Assembly (NCBI GenBank): GCA_018402235.1
Contig: JAGYJJ010000004.1
Location: 1,013,256 to 1,077,255 of the forward strand
Direction: 5' to 3'
DNA length: 64,000 nucleotides
From: Candidatus Nanopelagicales bacterium
Lineage (GTDB): Bacteria > Actinomycetota > Actinomycetes > S36-B12
The notes beneath the pieces were generated by a model, which saw nothing but the letters and a program-made list of their open reading frames with translations, was not told the DNA's origin and did not search any database. Each line of letters starts with the position of its first letter. Position 1 is the first letter of the stretch. The position numbers were made by a program, and so were the translations under genes. This document shows positions 18,545 through 27,557 of this stretch, piece by piece.

Positions 18545-20830
18545 ATGGTGACTCGATCTGCGGCTGTGGCCACGCTGGACGCCTGGACCCGCGCCCGCCC
18601 CGATGCGGTCCAGCATGTGCTGCACGTCCCAGCGCGCGAAGGCACTAGCACACCGTGGCCCGTCTGGGTTCCTTCGATCGCCGTCGATCGCTGGCAGCGG
18701 GCCGGTGTGGTGGCACCGTGGACACACCAGTTGGCTGCGGCGCAGGCCGCCCACGATGGATCGCATGTGGTAATCGCCACCGGAACCGGCTCGGGCAAAT
18801 CGCTGGCCTTCGCGATGCCTGTCGTGGCGGCCGTGCTCGATCCTGGCTCCTCTGCGCGCGGAACATCCCTGCTCAACGAGCCGTGCGCGATCTATCTGGC
18901 TCCCACGAAGGCACTAGCCCACGATCAATTGCGGTCGTGGGTCGAACTCGACATCCCCGGAGTTCGACCAGCGGTGGTGGACGGCGACACACCGCCAGAG
19001 GACCGGGCCTGGGCTCGGCGTCACGCCAACGTGTTGCTGACCAACCCGGACATGTTGCATTACTCGATACTTCCTGGCCACGAGCGCTGGTCCCGTGTAC
19101 TGCGCAATCTCCGATACATAGTTGTGGACGAATCACACGCGTACCGGGGAGTGTTTGGAGCGCACGTGGCGCTGGTCTTGCGGCGGCTTCGGCGGATAGC
19201 CGACCACTACCGAAGTTCACCGGTGGTGATCGCGGCTTCGGCAACATCGGGTGAACCGGCCCGCAGCACCGAGCGCCTCATCGGTGCGCCCGTGGTCGCG
19301 ATCACCGAGGACTGTTCACCTGCCGCCGAACGCACGATCGTGTTGTGGCAACCGACAATCGATACCTCCGAGAGCACCTTCTCGCCAACGCGCGAGGCCG
19401 CTGCACTTACCGCGCTGGCGGTCGAGAATGGCTGCCAAGTTCTCACGTTCCTGCGAAGCCGCCGCGCGGTTGAGTACGTGGCATCTATAACCCAAGAGAA
19501 GTTAGGCGCCGACGATGGTCGCGTTGCCGCCTACCGCGGTGGCTACCTGTCGGAAGAGCGACGAATGCTCGAGGACGGCCTGCGCAGCGGGAGCACGCGG
19601 GCCTTAGCCACCACCAATGCCCTGGAATTGGGAATCGATATTTCCGGTGTGGATGCGGTGATCACAGCAGGTTGGCCAGGAACGCGTTCGTCCTTGTGGC
19701 AGCAGTTCGGACGCGCCGGCCGCGGTGCGGAACCGTCGATCGCTGCATTCGTTGCGCGTGAGGATCCGCTCGATGTCTACCTGGTGGAGCATCCGGATGC
19801 GATCACCGCGCAACCTTTCGAAGAGACGGTGTTTGATCCGTCCAATCCGCACGTCCTCGCTCCCCATCTGGCCTCCGCGGCCAGCGAACTGCCGATCGTG
19901 GAAGGCGATCGGTTTCTTCCCGACGGCTCACAAGAAGTGCTCGCCGATCTTGGAGCCCAAGGGCTGCTGCGTAAGCGTCCCACCGGCTGGTACTGGACCT
20001 CGCGCGAGCGTCCCCAAGACTTGACCGATTTGCGCGGCACCGGGGAAACCGTGCGGATCGTCGAAATGGGAACGGGGCGGCTTCTGGGCACCGTCGATGC
20101 CGCATCATCACACCGAAACGTTCACCCCGGAGCGGTGTACGTGCATCAGGGCGTGAGTCACGTAGTGCGATCACTGGACATCGAGGATGCTGTCGCGATC
20201 GTTGAAGTTGAGGTGGTCGACTACACCACTTTTGCACGAGACATAAGCGACATCAGAATCCGTGGACGCGACCGAACGTGGGCCGGTGCGGGAGCCACGA
20301 TGAACACCGGCCGCGTGGATGTCATCTCCAAAACGGTCGCGTATGAAATGCGTGCCCTTGATGGGGCATTACTGGGGGTTCGCGACCTTGACCTGCCCGA
20401 GCGCGTTCTCTCCACCCAAGCCGTGTGGTGGACCATCGATGATCGCGAGACCTCGCACCTGACCGATCTCCCCGGTGCAGTTCACGCGGCTGAGCACGCT
20501 GCTATCGGATTGTTGCCCCTTTTCGCTTCATGCGATCGGTGGGACATCGGCGGTGTTTCCACCGCTATGCATCCCGACACCGGGCAGACAACGATCTTCA
20601 TCTACGACGGCGTTCCCGGTGGTGCGGGCTTTTCGCACCGAGGAGCCGAGGTGGCACCTGCGTGGTTATCGACCACCGCGGAGGCCATTCGCTCGTGCGG
20701 ATGTGTGAGCGGTTGTCCGTCGTGCATTCAGTCGCCCAAGTGCGGGAATGGAAACGATCCTTTGGATAAGTCCGGGGCGATCGAAATTCTCGACATTGTA
20801 GTGCGCGCCCTGCCGGCTGTAGACGTCTAG
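18545..20830 (+). CDS. DEAD/DEAH-box helicase with C-terminal Zn domain (MrfA/YprA-like)
   Basis: 761 aa. Motif I ATGTGSGKSLAFAMP (about residues 77-91), motif II VVDESHAYRG, motif III AASATSGEPARS, motif VI QQFGRAGRG. The C-terminal DUF1998-type region ends with four conserved cysteines, CGCVSGCPSCIQSPKCGNGN, a zinc site that defines the MrfA group; B. subtilis MrfA acts in repair of mitomycin-type lesions. Orthologous by position to Rv3649. Start at 18545 (GTG at 18548 possible) follows GAGGAG. Its stop overlaps the converging TadE-like gene by four bases. Confidence 0.9.
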   Translation: MVTRSAAVATLDAWTRARPDAVQHVLHVPAREGTSTPWPVWVPSIAVDRWQRAGVVAPWTHQLAAAQAAHDGSHVVIATGTGSGKSLAFAMPVVAAVLDPGSSARGTSLLNEPCAIYLAPTKALAHDQLRSWVELDIPGVRPAVVDGDTPPEDRAWARRHANVLLTNPDMLHYSILPGHERWSRVLRNLRYIVVDESHAYRGVFGAHVALVLRRLRRIADHYRSSPVVIAASATSGEPARSTERLIGAPVVAITEDCSPAAERTIVLWQPTIDTSESTFSPTREAAALTALAVENGCQVLTFLRSRRAVEYVASITQEKLGADDGRVAAYRGGYLSEERRMLEDGLRSGSTRALATTNALELGIDISGVDAVITAGWPGTRSSLWQQFGRAGRGAEPSIAAFVAREDPLDVYLVEHPDAITAQPFEETVFDPSNPHVLAPHLASAASELPIVEGDRFLPDGSQEVLADLGAQGLLRKRPTGWYWTSRERPQDLTDLRGTGETVRIVEMGTGRLLGTVDAASSHRNVHPGAVYVHQGVSHVVRSLDIEDAVAIVEVEVVDYTTFARDISDIRIRGRDRTWAGAGATMNTGRVDVISKTVAYEMRALDGALLGVRDLDLPERVLSTQAVWWTIDDRETSHLTDLPGAVHAAEHAAIGLLPLFASCDRWDIGGVSTAMHPDTGQTTIFIYDGVPGGAGFSHRGAEVAPAWLSTTAEAIRSCGCVSGCPSCIQSPKCGNGNDPLDKSGAIEILDIVVRALPAVDV

Positions 20831-21207
20831 AAGCCGGCCCGGGCAGACGCCTCCACGCTCATGACCGGCAAGACGATCGGTGTGTTGCGAACCTCCGTGC
20901 TCACCACCACGAGCACATCACTTCCGTGCCATGTGCAAGCGCGCAGGTCCGAACCATTGAGACGCACTACTTCCTGCGCCGCGGCACAAGATCCCTGGCT
21001 TGCTGCCGCGAGTGCGGCAATATCCGCGACCGACGCCGCATGTGCGCGCGCCAGCAACCATCCGCCAGCGGCGGCCATCACTATGAGCAGCGACACAAGG
21101 CCGAGAACGATCGCAACTCCCAGAACGGTGGCAAACCCGACTTCTGATGACAGTTTGCTTCTCGCCTTAGTGCGCATCTCAGGGCTCATTCGTGTGCCCA
21201 TCGTCAA
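20827..21207 (-). CDS. TadE/TadG-like pseudopilin protein (Rv3654c type)
   Basis: 126 aa. Basic N-terminus, then EVGFATVLGVAIVLGLVSLL, a pilin-like hydrophobic helix after a Gly but lacking the Glu at +5 found in processed prepilins, so cleavage is uncertain. Two cysteines (GSCAAA and RACTWH) could form a disulfide in the exported domain. Last gene of the Tad operon; its start overlaps the upstream TadE stop by four bases. Likely minor component of the Flp pilus or export machinery. Confidence 0.75.
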   Translation of the reverse strand: MTMGTRMSPEMRTKARSKLSSEVGFATVLGVAIVLGLVSLLIVMAAAGGWLLARAHAASVADIAALAAASQGSCAAAQEVVRLNGSDLRACTWHGSDVLVVVSTEVRNTPIVLPVMSVEASARAGF

Positions 21208-21593
21208 CGTCTTGACCTATCGAGCTCGATCCCCATTTCCCAGGGAACCACCACGCGTTGCTCGAGGGGAACAGACAAACCCCCAAGAAGGCCGCCGGCG
21301 ATCCGCAGATCGCGGTGCACCGTCACCGCCACGCCTTGGGGGGAAGGCGTGACGGCGACGGTGGTCTGGGGCGACGACGCATGGACCGTCGCTTGCACGG
21401 AATGGGCGGGAACGCCGCGAGCGATGTCCCGCGCTGCCGCGTGGGCCGCGGCATGCAGGCCCAGGCTTGTCAGGGCAATCGTCATCAATGCGATGGCCGA
21501 AACCGCAACCACCACGATCGCGGGAATGACGAGTGCTGCTTCTGCTACGACAAAACCGCGCTCGCTGCGCACCCTGCCCATTCCGATTCGCAT
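21204..21593 (-). CDS. TadE-family pseudopilin
   Basis: 129 aa. Prepilin signature ERGFVVAEAALVIPAIVV: Gly at -1 and Glu at +5 of the expected cleavage site, followed by a long hydrophobic helix. The rest is a small beta-rich exported domain. Works with the Flp-like pilin and TadA/B/C in a Tad-type pilus. It starts one base after the stop of the DUF4244 gene. Confidence 0.8.
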   Translation of the reverse strand: MRIGMGRVRSERGFVVAEAALVIPAIVVVAVSAIALMTIALTSLGLHAAAHAAARDIARGVPAHSVQATVHASSPQTTVAVTPSPQGVAVTVHRDLRIAGGLLGGLSVPLEQRVVVPWEMGIELDRSRR

Positions 21594-21594
21594 T

Positions 21595-21807
21595 TCAACC
21601 GCCCAGCAGAGCGGTGAATGCTCCTCGGATGATGTTCCAGATCAGGTCGCGGACGAGGTCACTTGTCAGCAACTTGAGCAGCACGCCACCCAAGCCCGCA
21701 ACAGCAACCGTTCCCACGGCGTACTCGGCCGTGGTCAAGCCCTCGTCGTCGCGCAACCGTTGCGACGTGAATACCGCCCGAGTTCGGGCAACCAATGTTC
21801 CGTTCAT
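21595..21807 (-). CDS. DUF4244 Flp-like prepilin
   Basis: 70 aa from ATG at 21807 preceded by GAGGAGAG. Cleavage-type motif DDEGLTTAEYAVGTVAVAG: Gly at -1, Glu at +5, then a hydrophobic helix. This is the actinobacterial DUF4244 family found in tad loci and probably the major pilin. A 159-base gap separates it from tadC upstream, which may hold a separate promoter so that pilin can be made in excess. Confidence 0.85.
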   Translation of the reverse strand: MNGTLVARTRAVFTSQRLRDDEGLTTAEYAVGTVAVAGLGGVLLKLLTSDLVRDLIWNIIRGAFTALLGG

Positions 21808-21966
21808 GACATCTCTCCTCACGTAACACCTGGATTCCAGGTGGCACTTATCGACCCTCGATGTGTGCCTTCTCACCATCGCGGCCAACGCGCTTGCGCA
21901 GAAGAGGGATTTGCAGTCTGGGAATTGCGTGCACGCCTCCTGTGGATGACGCAACGCGCCATGGCG

Positions 21967-22564
21967 TTAGCCGAATAGCGAACTCGCGAAGCCGGCAACA
22001 ACCGGAACCACCCCGACGAGTAGATATGCGGGCAAATAGCACAGCGCGAGCGGCGCAACCGCGCGAACACCCGCCGCTCGTGCCCGCGCCTCGACGTCTG
22101 CGCGGTACGCATGACGCATGTCGGAAGCCGCTGCGTCGAGTACGACGCTCAGCGGCGCGCCGCTGTGCTGGGATCGAATAACGGCCTGTGCGATCGGTGA
22201 GAGCGCAGGCTCGTCGAGCCATGCCGACCATGCGGAGTGTGGATCGGCTCCCATCCGAACTGCACTCATCACCTGATTAAGCCTGGAACTGATGGGGTCA
22301 TCAACCACCTTGGCCACCACCGCAACGGCTTCGGGAACCGTTGCCCCCGCAGCTATGGCCGTGCCGATGAGGTCGGCCACGATCGGTGCTTGTCCCAACA
22401 ACGAGCCTGACTCTTCACGGTGACTTCGCCCTCTTCGCCTGCGCCGCCGGGTGGCAGCGCTCGGCAAGGTCTGACCCGACAGACCCTGCGAGCCGACGCT
22501 TGCTCGGCGAAGTGAGCCACACCGCAATGGCCGTGGCGATCAGCAGCGCACTGAGAAGTCCCAC
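21967..22564 (-). CDS. tadC: TadC-like type II/IV secretion F-domain protein, frameshifted
   Basis: The long frame (from about 22440) covers the F domain: GTAIAAGATVPEAVAVVAK, HSAWSAWLDEP, and a C-terminal pair of membrane helices (VAPLALCYLPAYLLVGVVPV). Its upstream extension is Arg-rich nonsense. The neighbouring frame, from a GTG at 22564 four bases after the tadB stop, gives a convincing N-terminal helix (GLLSALLIATAIAVWLTSP) and stays open to about 22436. One indel near 22440-22455 in a GC-rich stretch joins them into about 198 aa. Inner-membrane platform of the pilus with TadB. Confidence 0.75.
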
Positions 22565-22568
22565 GCTC

Positions 22569-23258
22569 TTAGACCAATCCCCGCTCCACCCGTTGAACGA
22601 TTCGCCGAGTCCACAGCGCTCCTACGAAAGTCAAGGCGACTGCCATCGCCAACACCAACACCCCAGCGGAGGATCCCAGAAACCACGAGATGGGATCGGC
22701 GCCCAGCAGGTAGCCCATGGCCACACCCACTACGGGAAGGAAAGCCAGCATGCGCCCCGTAGCGCGCGGAGCGGCCAACTCGTTTCGCAATGTGGTCTGC
22801 AACTCCTGTTGAGCGCGAAGGGACAGGGAAAGCCGCTCAATCGACACCGCCAACCCCGAGCCGCGCGTTACCCCGACGTGCCAGCACGCAGCGAGTTGAT
22901 GCAAGGCGTTGGCTACTTCCGGACTTTGCGCAGCATCGGCAAGGAATCCGGTATCGATCGGTTCACCGAATCGCGCCGCGCTAAGGGCGTTTGGCCATAA
23001 CGGTGGCTGCCCAGCGGCGCGGGTGAGGGCTTCACGTGGTGTGCTACCCGCGCGCAGTTCCGAGGACAAGGTGCGTAGCGCGATCGCCAGGTACTCAGAT
23101 CGCGTGGGCGTGCGTCGTCGGCGGCGACCAAAGAACTCCGCCACCGCATCACCGCCGGCCTGACTTCGACCGTGCACGGACTGCAGCCGCTGGTGCGACA
23201 GCGAGGGGACCAACATCCACACGGCGGCGGCAATCATCGAGCCTGCCACCACTAACAC
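22569..23258 (-). CDS. tadB: TadB-like type II/IV secretion F-domain protein
   Basis: 229 aa from a GTG at 23258, which overlaps the tadA stop by seven bases and begins directly with a membrane helix (VVAGSMIAAAVWMLVPSL). A T2SSF domain follows (SSELRAGSTPREALTRAAG, WHVGVTRGSGLAVSIERL), then two C-terminal helices. Inner-membrane scaffold of the Tad pilus assembled around the TadA ATPase. The frame is open farther upstream but that part overlaps tadA and is Arg-rich. Confidence 0.85.
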   Translation of the reverse strand: MLVVAGSMIAAAVWMLVPSLSHQRLQSVHGRSQAGGDAVAEFFGRRRRRTPTRSEYLAIALRTLSSELRAGSTPREALTRAAGQPPLWPNALSAARFGEPIDTGFLADAAQSPEVANALHQLAACWHVGVTRGSGLAVSIERLSLSLRAQQELQTTLRNELAAPRATGRMLAFLPVVGVAMGYLLGADPISWFLGSSAGVLVLAMAVALTFVGALWTRRIVQRVERGLV

Positions 23259-24406
23259 GCGGACCTGCTCGCGGTCGTCTCCCGCTCGTATATCGGTGTC
23301 AGCCGGCAGCCTGTGCCTGACTGCTGAAGGGAGTGAACGCTGCCCACGATTCTTCTCCCACCGCCATCTCGTTGCACGTGCACGACGGCATCGACCGCCG
23401 AGGTGAGGAGCGCGGCGATCGCATCGCGAGGTACACCCGCCATCAGCCCCAACGCTTGAATACGGGTGGGAACGTCTGCCGGTGAGTTGGCGTGCACCGT
23501 TCCGCAACCACCTTCATGTCCGGTGTTCAAGGCGGTGAGGAGATCTACCACTTCGGCTCCCCGAACCTCGCCCACCACGATCCGATCCGGACGCATGCGC
23601 AGGGATTGTCGGACCAAATCGCGCATGGACACTTGGCCTGCGCCTTCAATGTTGGGCGGTCGAGACTGCAGGCGAACAACATGGGGATGATCAGGGTGGA
23701 GTTCTGCTGTGTCTTCGACGATGACGATTCGTTCAACCGCTGGAACCATCGCCAACATTGCTCCCAGGACGGTGGTTTTCCCGCTGCCGGTGCCACCTGT
23801 GATGAGGAAGGATCGCCGCATTTCGACCAGCCCGCTGATTACCTCACCCCCTCGAGCATCAAGCGAACCTGAATCGACAAGTTGGTCGATGGACATTCCA
23901 CCGGAACGGGGAATTCGCAAAGAAATACAGGTGCCGTCGGTGGCGATCGGGGACATCACACAGTGCAGGCGGATGCCATTGGGAAGGCGGGCATCGACAA
24001 AAGGCGACGCCTCGTCCAACCGGCGCCCGGCCCAGCCGGCAAGCCGAGTGGCAATGCGCATCACGTGGGCCTGGTCACTGAATAAGCGTCCTTGATCCTC
24101 CAACCCGTGCCCGCGGTCGATCCACACGTGCCCATCACCCATCACCAAAACGTCGGTTACGTGCGGATCGGTGAAGAGGTTCTCCAGCGGCCCGGCTCCC
24201 AACAGTTCGCGTTGCACATCCCCCACGAGTTCCAGCAGGCTGGATTCATCTAGGACGATGCCTTCACTTCTCAAAGCCCGAACCACATTCGCAGCCGAAG
24301 CCTCACGGCCTTGGGATAGCAGGCGCGCACGGACTCGATCGGCAACTCCGGTCGAGATCGACGTGTGCTGCGTCTGACCGGGTGCGGTATCCGTGAAGGT
24401 CGTCAT
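23252..24406 (-). CDS. tadA: TadA pilus-assembly ATPase
   Basis: 384 aa. Secretion ATPase (T2SSE, TadA/CpaF type): N-terminal domain with LLGAGPLENLFTDPHVTDVL, Walker A ITGGTGSGKTTVLGAML (about residues 208-224), Asp box IVIVEDTAELHPDHP, Walker B LRMRPDRIVVGEVRGAEV and His box GHEGGCGTVHANSP. Powers pilin polymerisation or export from the cytoplasmic face. Its start overlaps the ssd/tadZ stop by four bases. Equivalent to Rv3659c. Confidence 0.93.
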   Translation of the reverse strand: MTTFTDTAPGQTQHTSISTGVADRVRARLLSQGREASAANVVRALRSEGIVLDESSLLELVGDVQRELLGAGPLENLFTDPHVTDVLVMGDGHVWIDRGHGLEDQGRLFSDQAHVMRIATRLAGWAGRRLDEASPFVDARLPNGIRLHCVMSPIATDGTCISLRIPRSGGMSIDQLVDSGSLDARGGEVISGLVEMRRSFLITGGTGSGKTTVLGAMLAMVPAVERIVIVEDTAELHPDHPHVVRLQSRPPNIEGAGQVSMRDLVRQSLRMRPDRIVVGEVRGAEVVDLLTALNTGHEGGCGTVHANSPADVPTRIQALGLMAGVPRDAIAALLTSAVDAVVHVQRDGGGRRIVGSVHSLQQSGTGCRLTPIYERETTASRSAC

Positions 24407-25481
24407 GCTGCACGCTGCTGACGGGTGAGGCGCGGGCCGAGGCTGTCCACGATGGCCTCACACGCGGCCGCATAGGAGCGAGGGAGCGAGGGCAGATCTC
24501 CCTCATCGGCACGAATAGTCATCGAGGGAACATGGGGAATGCTCGCAAGGAGTTCAACCCCCAACGCGCGGGAAACGTCATCACCGCTGATGCCCCGAGG
24601 ACTGCACGCCTGAACGAGTCGGACTGCTCCTACTTTGGTGCGAACCCACGAGTAGCGTCGAGCGGCGGCGGCTGTTGCTCGAACGTGATCACCCACGAGA
24701 AGGACTGCGGCATCACACGAACTGAGTACCACCGTCAAGAGATCATCCGCGCAACGCGAACAGTCCACGAGCACAAGATCATGCGATCGACGACCCGACT
24801 CCAAAACGGCGGTCATCGTCTCCGGCGCGGGCAGGCCATCGTCCGTACGCGTGCAAGCCAAGACAGAAATATCGCTGACCCGTGGCAGCGCGGCATCGAG
24901 ATGACCTGACGGCAGTTGCCCACTGACGTTGTGCAGATCCGACCAGCGGGCTCCTGTTACATCCTCCGCTCCCAGCACAAGATCCAGTCCTCCTCCCCAG
25001 GGGTCCGCATCGACCAATAACGTGCGAAGGCCCGTACGCGATGCCGTAACAGCGGTATTCACCGCAAGGGTCGAGGTACCGATTCCCCGCTGCCGCCGAG
25101 AACGGCAACCACGGTGCCGTTGCGTGGCGGACCTTCTGCGCATTCGCGCAAAGATTCCAGCAACCAACGCTCCCCATCGGGCAGTTCGACCACATGCTCG
25201 GCGCCAACTTCCACCGCGAAACGCCACATATCTCGCTGCGCGATGGCATCGTCGTCGTCGTTTTCCATATGGGCCACGATCACTCGAGCTCGGCGTCCGA
25301 GTGAACTCGAGTCGGCAACTACGTCCGAGCCGATGATGACCAGCGGCGCTCCCAGCCAATGCGCTGAAGCAGCGGACAGATCCGAAGCAACCTGCACCTC
25401 CAACGCAACGGTTGAAGCCAACCGAACAACTTCGTCTATCAGCGGTAGGGACGATGAAACAAGAAGTGGATGTTCATTCAT
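24403..25481 (-). CDS. TadZ/Ssd-like MinD-type ATPase, frameshifted in the Walker A motif
   Basis: The first frame (25481 to about 25085) gives a receiver-like N-terminal domain ending VVAVLGGSG. The second continues GIGTSTLAVNTAVTASRTG, a deviant Walker A (GGxGxGTST), then LLVDADPWGGGLDLVLG and LVLVDCSRCADDLL. One G must be added to the four-base G run (coding strand, 25085-25088) to join them, giving 359 aa. Orthologous by position and architecture to Rv3660c (septum-site-determining Ssd) and to TadZ, which places the pilus at the cell pole. Likely a sequencing deletion. Confidence 0.8.
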
Positions 25482-25613
25482 ATGGACACCCTGCGACCAA
25501 GGGCTAGTGGTGGGGAACCCCCTTTATGCGACCTGTGGATATCTTCAACCTGTTGACGGCGATGGGCTCCTAATGTGCGCGGGGAATTCACCCACGCCCG
25601 ATACCGTGGCACG

Positions 25614-26408
25614 GTGACCGAAGCGAGAACATCCGCGGCCTTCTTCGATCTCGATAAGACGATCTTGGCCAAGTCGAGTTCCTTCGCGTTCGCCCGACCG
25701 TTCTACAAGGAAGGCCTGATCGGACGCTCGGACGTAATCCGTAGCGCCTACGCGCAATTCATGTTCCACGCCTCGGGTGCTGATCACGACCAGATGGAAA
25801 CGATGCGCGATTACATGTCGAAGTTGGTTACCGGCTGGGAGGTCGACAAAGTCCAGCAGATCGTTGCCGAGACTCTCGACGAAATCATCGATCCAATGGT
25901 CTACCAGGAGGCGCTTGATCTGATTGCCGAGCATCGAGAAGCCGGGCGGGAGGTAGTCATCATCTCTTCATCCGGTACCGACGTAGTTGAGCCGATCGGC
26001 GCGCGATTGGGAGCGGACTTAGCGATCGGTACTCAGGTTTCGATCGAGGACGGCAGGTATACGGGCGAGATCGTCTATTACGCCTACGGCGAGGGCAAAG
26101 CCGAAGCTATGCGCGCCTTGGCTGGCGAACGTGGATACGACCTTGCGAGTTGCTACGCCTACTCGGACTCCTTCACCGACCTGCCGATGCTCGACGCCGT
26201 GGGGTTCCCCGTTGCGGTGAATCCCGATACGAGTCTGCGCGCTCTTGCGATCGAGCGAGAGTGGCCGGTGGTCGACTTCGAGCGGCCGGTTGCGATGCGA
26301 CGCACGATCGAACCCAAGCAGGCCGTTGCGGCCGGCGCCGGCGTGGCGGTGGGTGCCGTGGCGCTAGGACTCACCTGGTACGTACGCCGACGCGCGCTGC
26401 GCGCCTAA
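25614..26408 (+). CDS. HAD-IB family phosphatase with C-terminal membrane helix
   Basis: 264 aa from a GTG at 25614. HAD motif I FFDLDKTILAKSS (residues about 9-21), motif II VVIISSSGTDVVEP, motif III/IV GEGKAEAM and YAYSDSFTDLPMLDAVG. This is the SerB/CicA-like IB subgroup and the positional equivalent of Rv3661. The last 30 residues form a Gly/Ala/Val helix ending in Arg residues (TWYVRRRALRA), a probable tail anchor. Substrate unknown; phospholipid or phosphoserine-type substrates occur in the subgroup. Its 3' end contains the left copy of a 23-base repeat. Confidence 0.85.
   Translation: MTEARTSAAFFDLDKTILAKSSSFAFARPFYKEGLIGRSDVIRSAYAQFMFHASGADHDQMETMRDYMSKLVTGWEVDKVQQIVAETLDEIIDPMVYQEALDLIAEHREAGREVVIISSSGTDVVEPIGARLGADLAIGTQVSIEDGRYTGEIVYYAYGEGKAEAMRALAGERGYDLASCYAYSDSFTDLPMLDAVGFPVAVNPDTSLRALAIEREWPVVDFERPVAMRRTIEPKQAVAAGAGVAVGAVALGLTWYVRRRALRA
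26385..26407. repeat. 23-base direct repeat, left copy
   Basis: Exactly identical, in the same orientation, to 27564-27586. Starts CGCCGACGCGCGC and ends GCGCGCCTA. Here it forms the last codons of the HAD phosphatase gene; the right copy forms the last codons of the converging Fic-like gene. Flanks the palindrome-bounded cassette and is a candidate target-site duplication. Confidence 0.8.
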
Positions 26409-26415
26409 CATCTCG

Positions 26416-26477
26416 CGCCGAGACCTGCACTTTGCGTCAAAATTTCGCCAAAATTTGACCGAAAGTGCAGGTTTTGG
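26416..26477. repeat. Imperfect palindrome, left copy of cassette
   Basis: 62 bases differing from 27493-27553 by one substitution and one extra T. The core 26423-26472 is a palindrome: ACCTGCACTTT pairs with AAAGTGCAGGT, then GTCAAA with TTTGAC, around an A/T-rich centre with CGCC; 21 of 25 pairs match. It would form a long cruciform or RNA hairpin. It lies 8 bases past the HAD stop codon and 25 bases past the endonuclease stop, so it may also serve as a two-way terminator. Confidence 0.85.
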
Positions 26478-26502
26478 TGCACAACAGGCCGCCGGGGCGC
26501 CC

Positions 26503-27426
26503 TCACCGCACGAGCGGGGACCGCACGAGCCCACGGATCCGCTTAGCCAGGGCATCACTTCCTAGGTCCGACCAGCCCCACCGCACAACCTGGTATCCCT
26601 CCGATCGGATCAGGTCCTCGCGCCGCTTCTCGGCGTACAACTGCTCACGCTCGGCGTACTTGACCATGCCGTCGGCTTCACCTACCAGCCGCGCGCCATC
26701 CCACAGGAAGTCAACTCGGGCGATGAAGGCCCCGGTCATGCCGCGAATCTCCACCTGCATGCGCGGCAGCGGTACGCCCCGCTCGATGAAATACGCGAAC
26801 GACGACGACTCCAGCGGCGATTCACGAACTCCGTCCACAAGTTGCAGCGCGCGGGCCAACCGCCGACAACCCCGCTTGCCACGCCAGCGATCGAGATCGC
26901 TCATGAGTGGTTCCACAGCGATGAGTCCCGCCCGCACCCCCGCATCGCCGGTTACGAGTGAGTGGGCGAGGGTTCCGAAACGGGTGATGTCGACCCAGCA
27001 CCGCTGCACGGAAGTAACGGGGATGCGTTCGTGGATTACGTCGTCGTCGCCCAAATCTCGGATGCGAAAGTCGATGCCGCTGCGCGTACCTGACCACGCA
27101 CCTGGTGGTACCGCCAGTTGCACATTCGACGGAATCCGCTGAACCGGAAGTCCGTGCAGCAACGCGGCACTGGCATCCGTCACGACCGTTCCTCGATTGC
27201 GCGAGGCACCGGCAATCGCGCGCAACCGGTGTTCGGTTGCGCGACGTGCGTGCTCACTTCGATCATCAAGACACTCGCCGCCGTCGGGCAGGTAGGCACC
27301 CCTGGTGATGCGATGCCAGTCACCTGAACGCAGCCGCTGTCGCACCTGATCACGGGTGAGGCCGGCGCGCTCGGCGTCGACCATGAAGGAGAGTGCGGGC
27401 AGCTGTGGCAGATGAGAGGGGGACAT
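26503..27426 (-). CDS. AbiEi-type winged-helix / DUF559 (Vsr-like) endonuclease protein
   Basis: 307 aa from ATG at 27426; a longer frame reaches 27507 but starts inside the right palindrome. Residues about 10-50 are a winged-helix region of the AbiEi antitoxin type (ERAGLTRDQVRQRLRSGDW, then RITRGAYLP). The middle matches the family (SAALLHGLPV). Residues about 215-300 are a DUF559/Vsr-like PD-(D/E)xK nuclease: ARVDFLWDGARLVGEADGMV gives the Asp and ExD metal ligands, followed by a Lys, and ending YQVVRWGWSDL. No AbiEii-type partner is adjacent. Often annotated as an antitoxin-like or endonuclease-domain protein; real role unknown. Framed by two matching palindromes. Confidence 0.8.
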   Translation of the reverse strand: MSPSHLPQLPALSFMVDAERAGLTRDQVRQRLRSGDWHRITRGAYLPDGGECLDDRSEHARRATEHRLRAIAGASRNRGTVVTDASAALLHGLPVQRIPSNVQLAVPPGAWSGTRSGIDFRIRDLGDDDVIHERIPVTSVQRCWVDITRFGTLAHSLVTGDAGVRAGLIAVEPLMSDLDRWRGKRGCRRLARALQLVDGVRESPLESSSFAYFIERGVPLPRMQVEIRGMTGAFIARVDFLWDGARLVGEADGMVKYAEREQLYAEKRREDLIRSEGYQVVRWGWSDLGSDALAKRIRGLVRSPLVR

Positions 27427-27492
27427 GCCACACGATCGTGAGTGGTCGGGCAACGGAGTGCAAACAGCAATCCACAACCGCACGAAACCTTT

Positions 27493-27553
27493 CGCCGAGA
27501 CCTGCATTTTGCGTCAAAATTTCGCCAAAATTTGACCGAAAGTGCAGGTTTGG
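27493..27553. repeat. Imperfect palindrome, right copy of cassette
   Basis: Direct copy of 26416-26477, with ACCTGCATTTT in the left arm instead of ACCTGCACTTT and one T fewer at the right edge. Palindromic core 27500-27549. Lies 66 bases upstream of the endonuclease start, so it might act as its operator, and 4 bases beyond the Fic-like gene's stop. Confidence 0.85.
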
Positions 27554-27557
27554 GCGG

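Noticed and set aside
27427-27507. Upstream extension of the endonuclease gene
   Set aside because: The extra start lies inside the right palindrome and the added residues do not match the AbiEi domain start.
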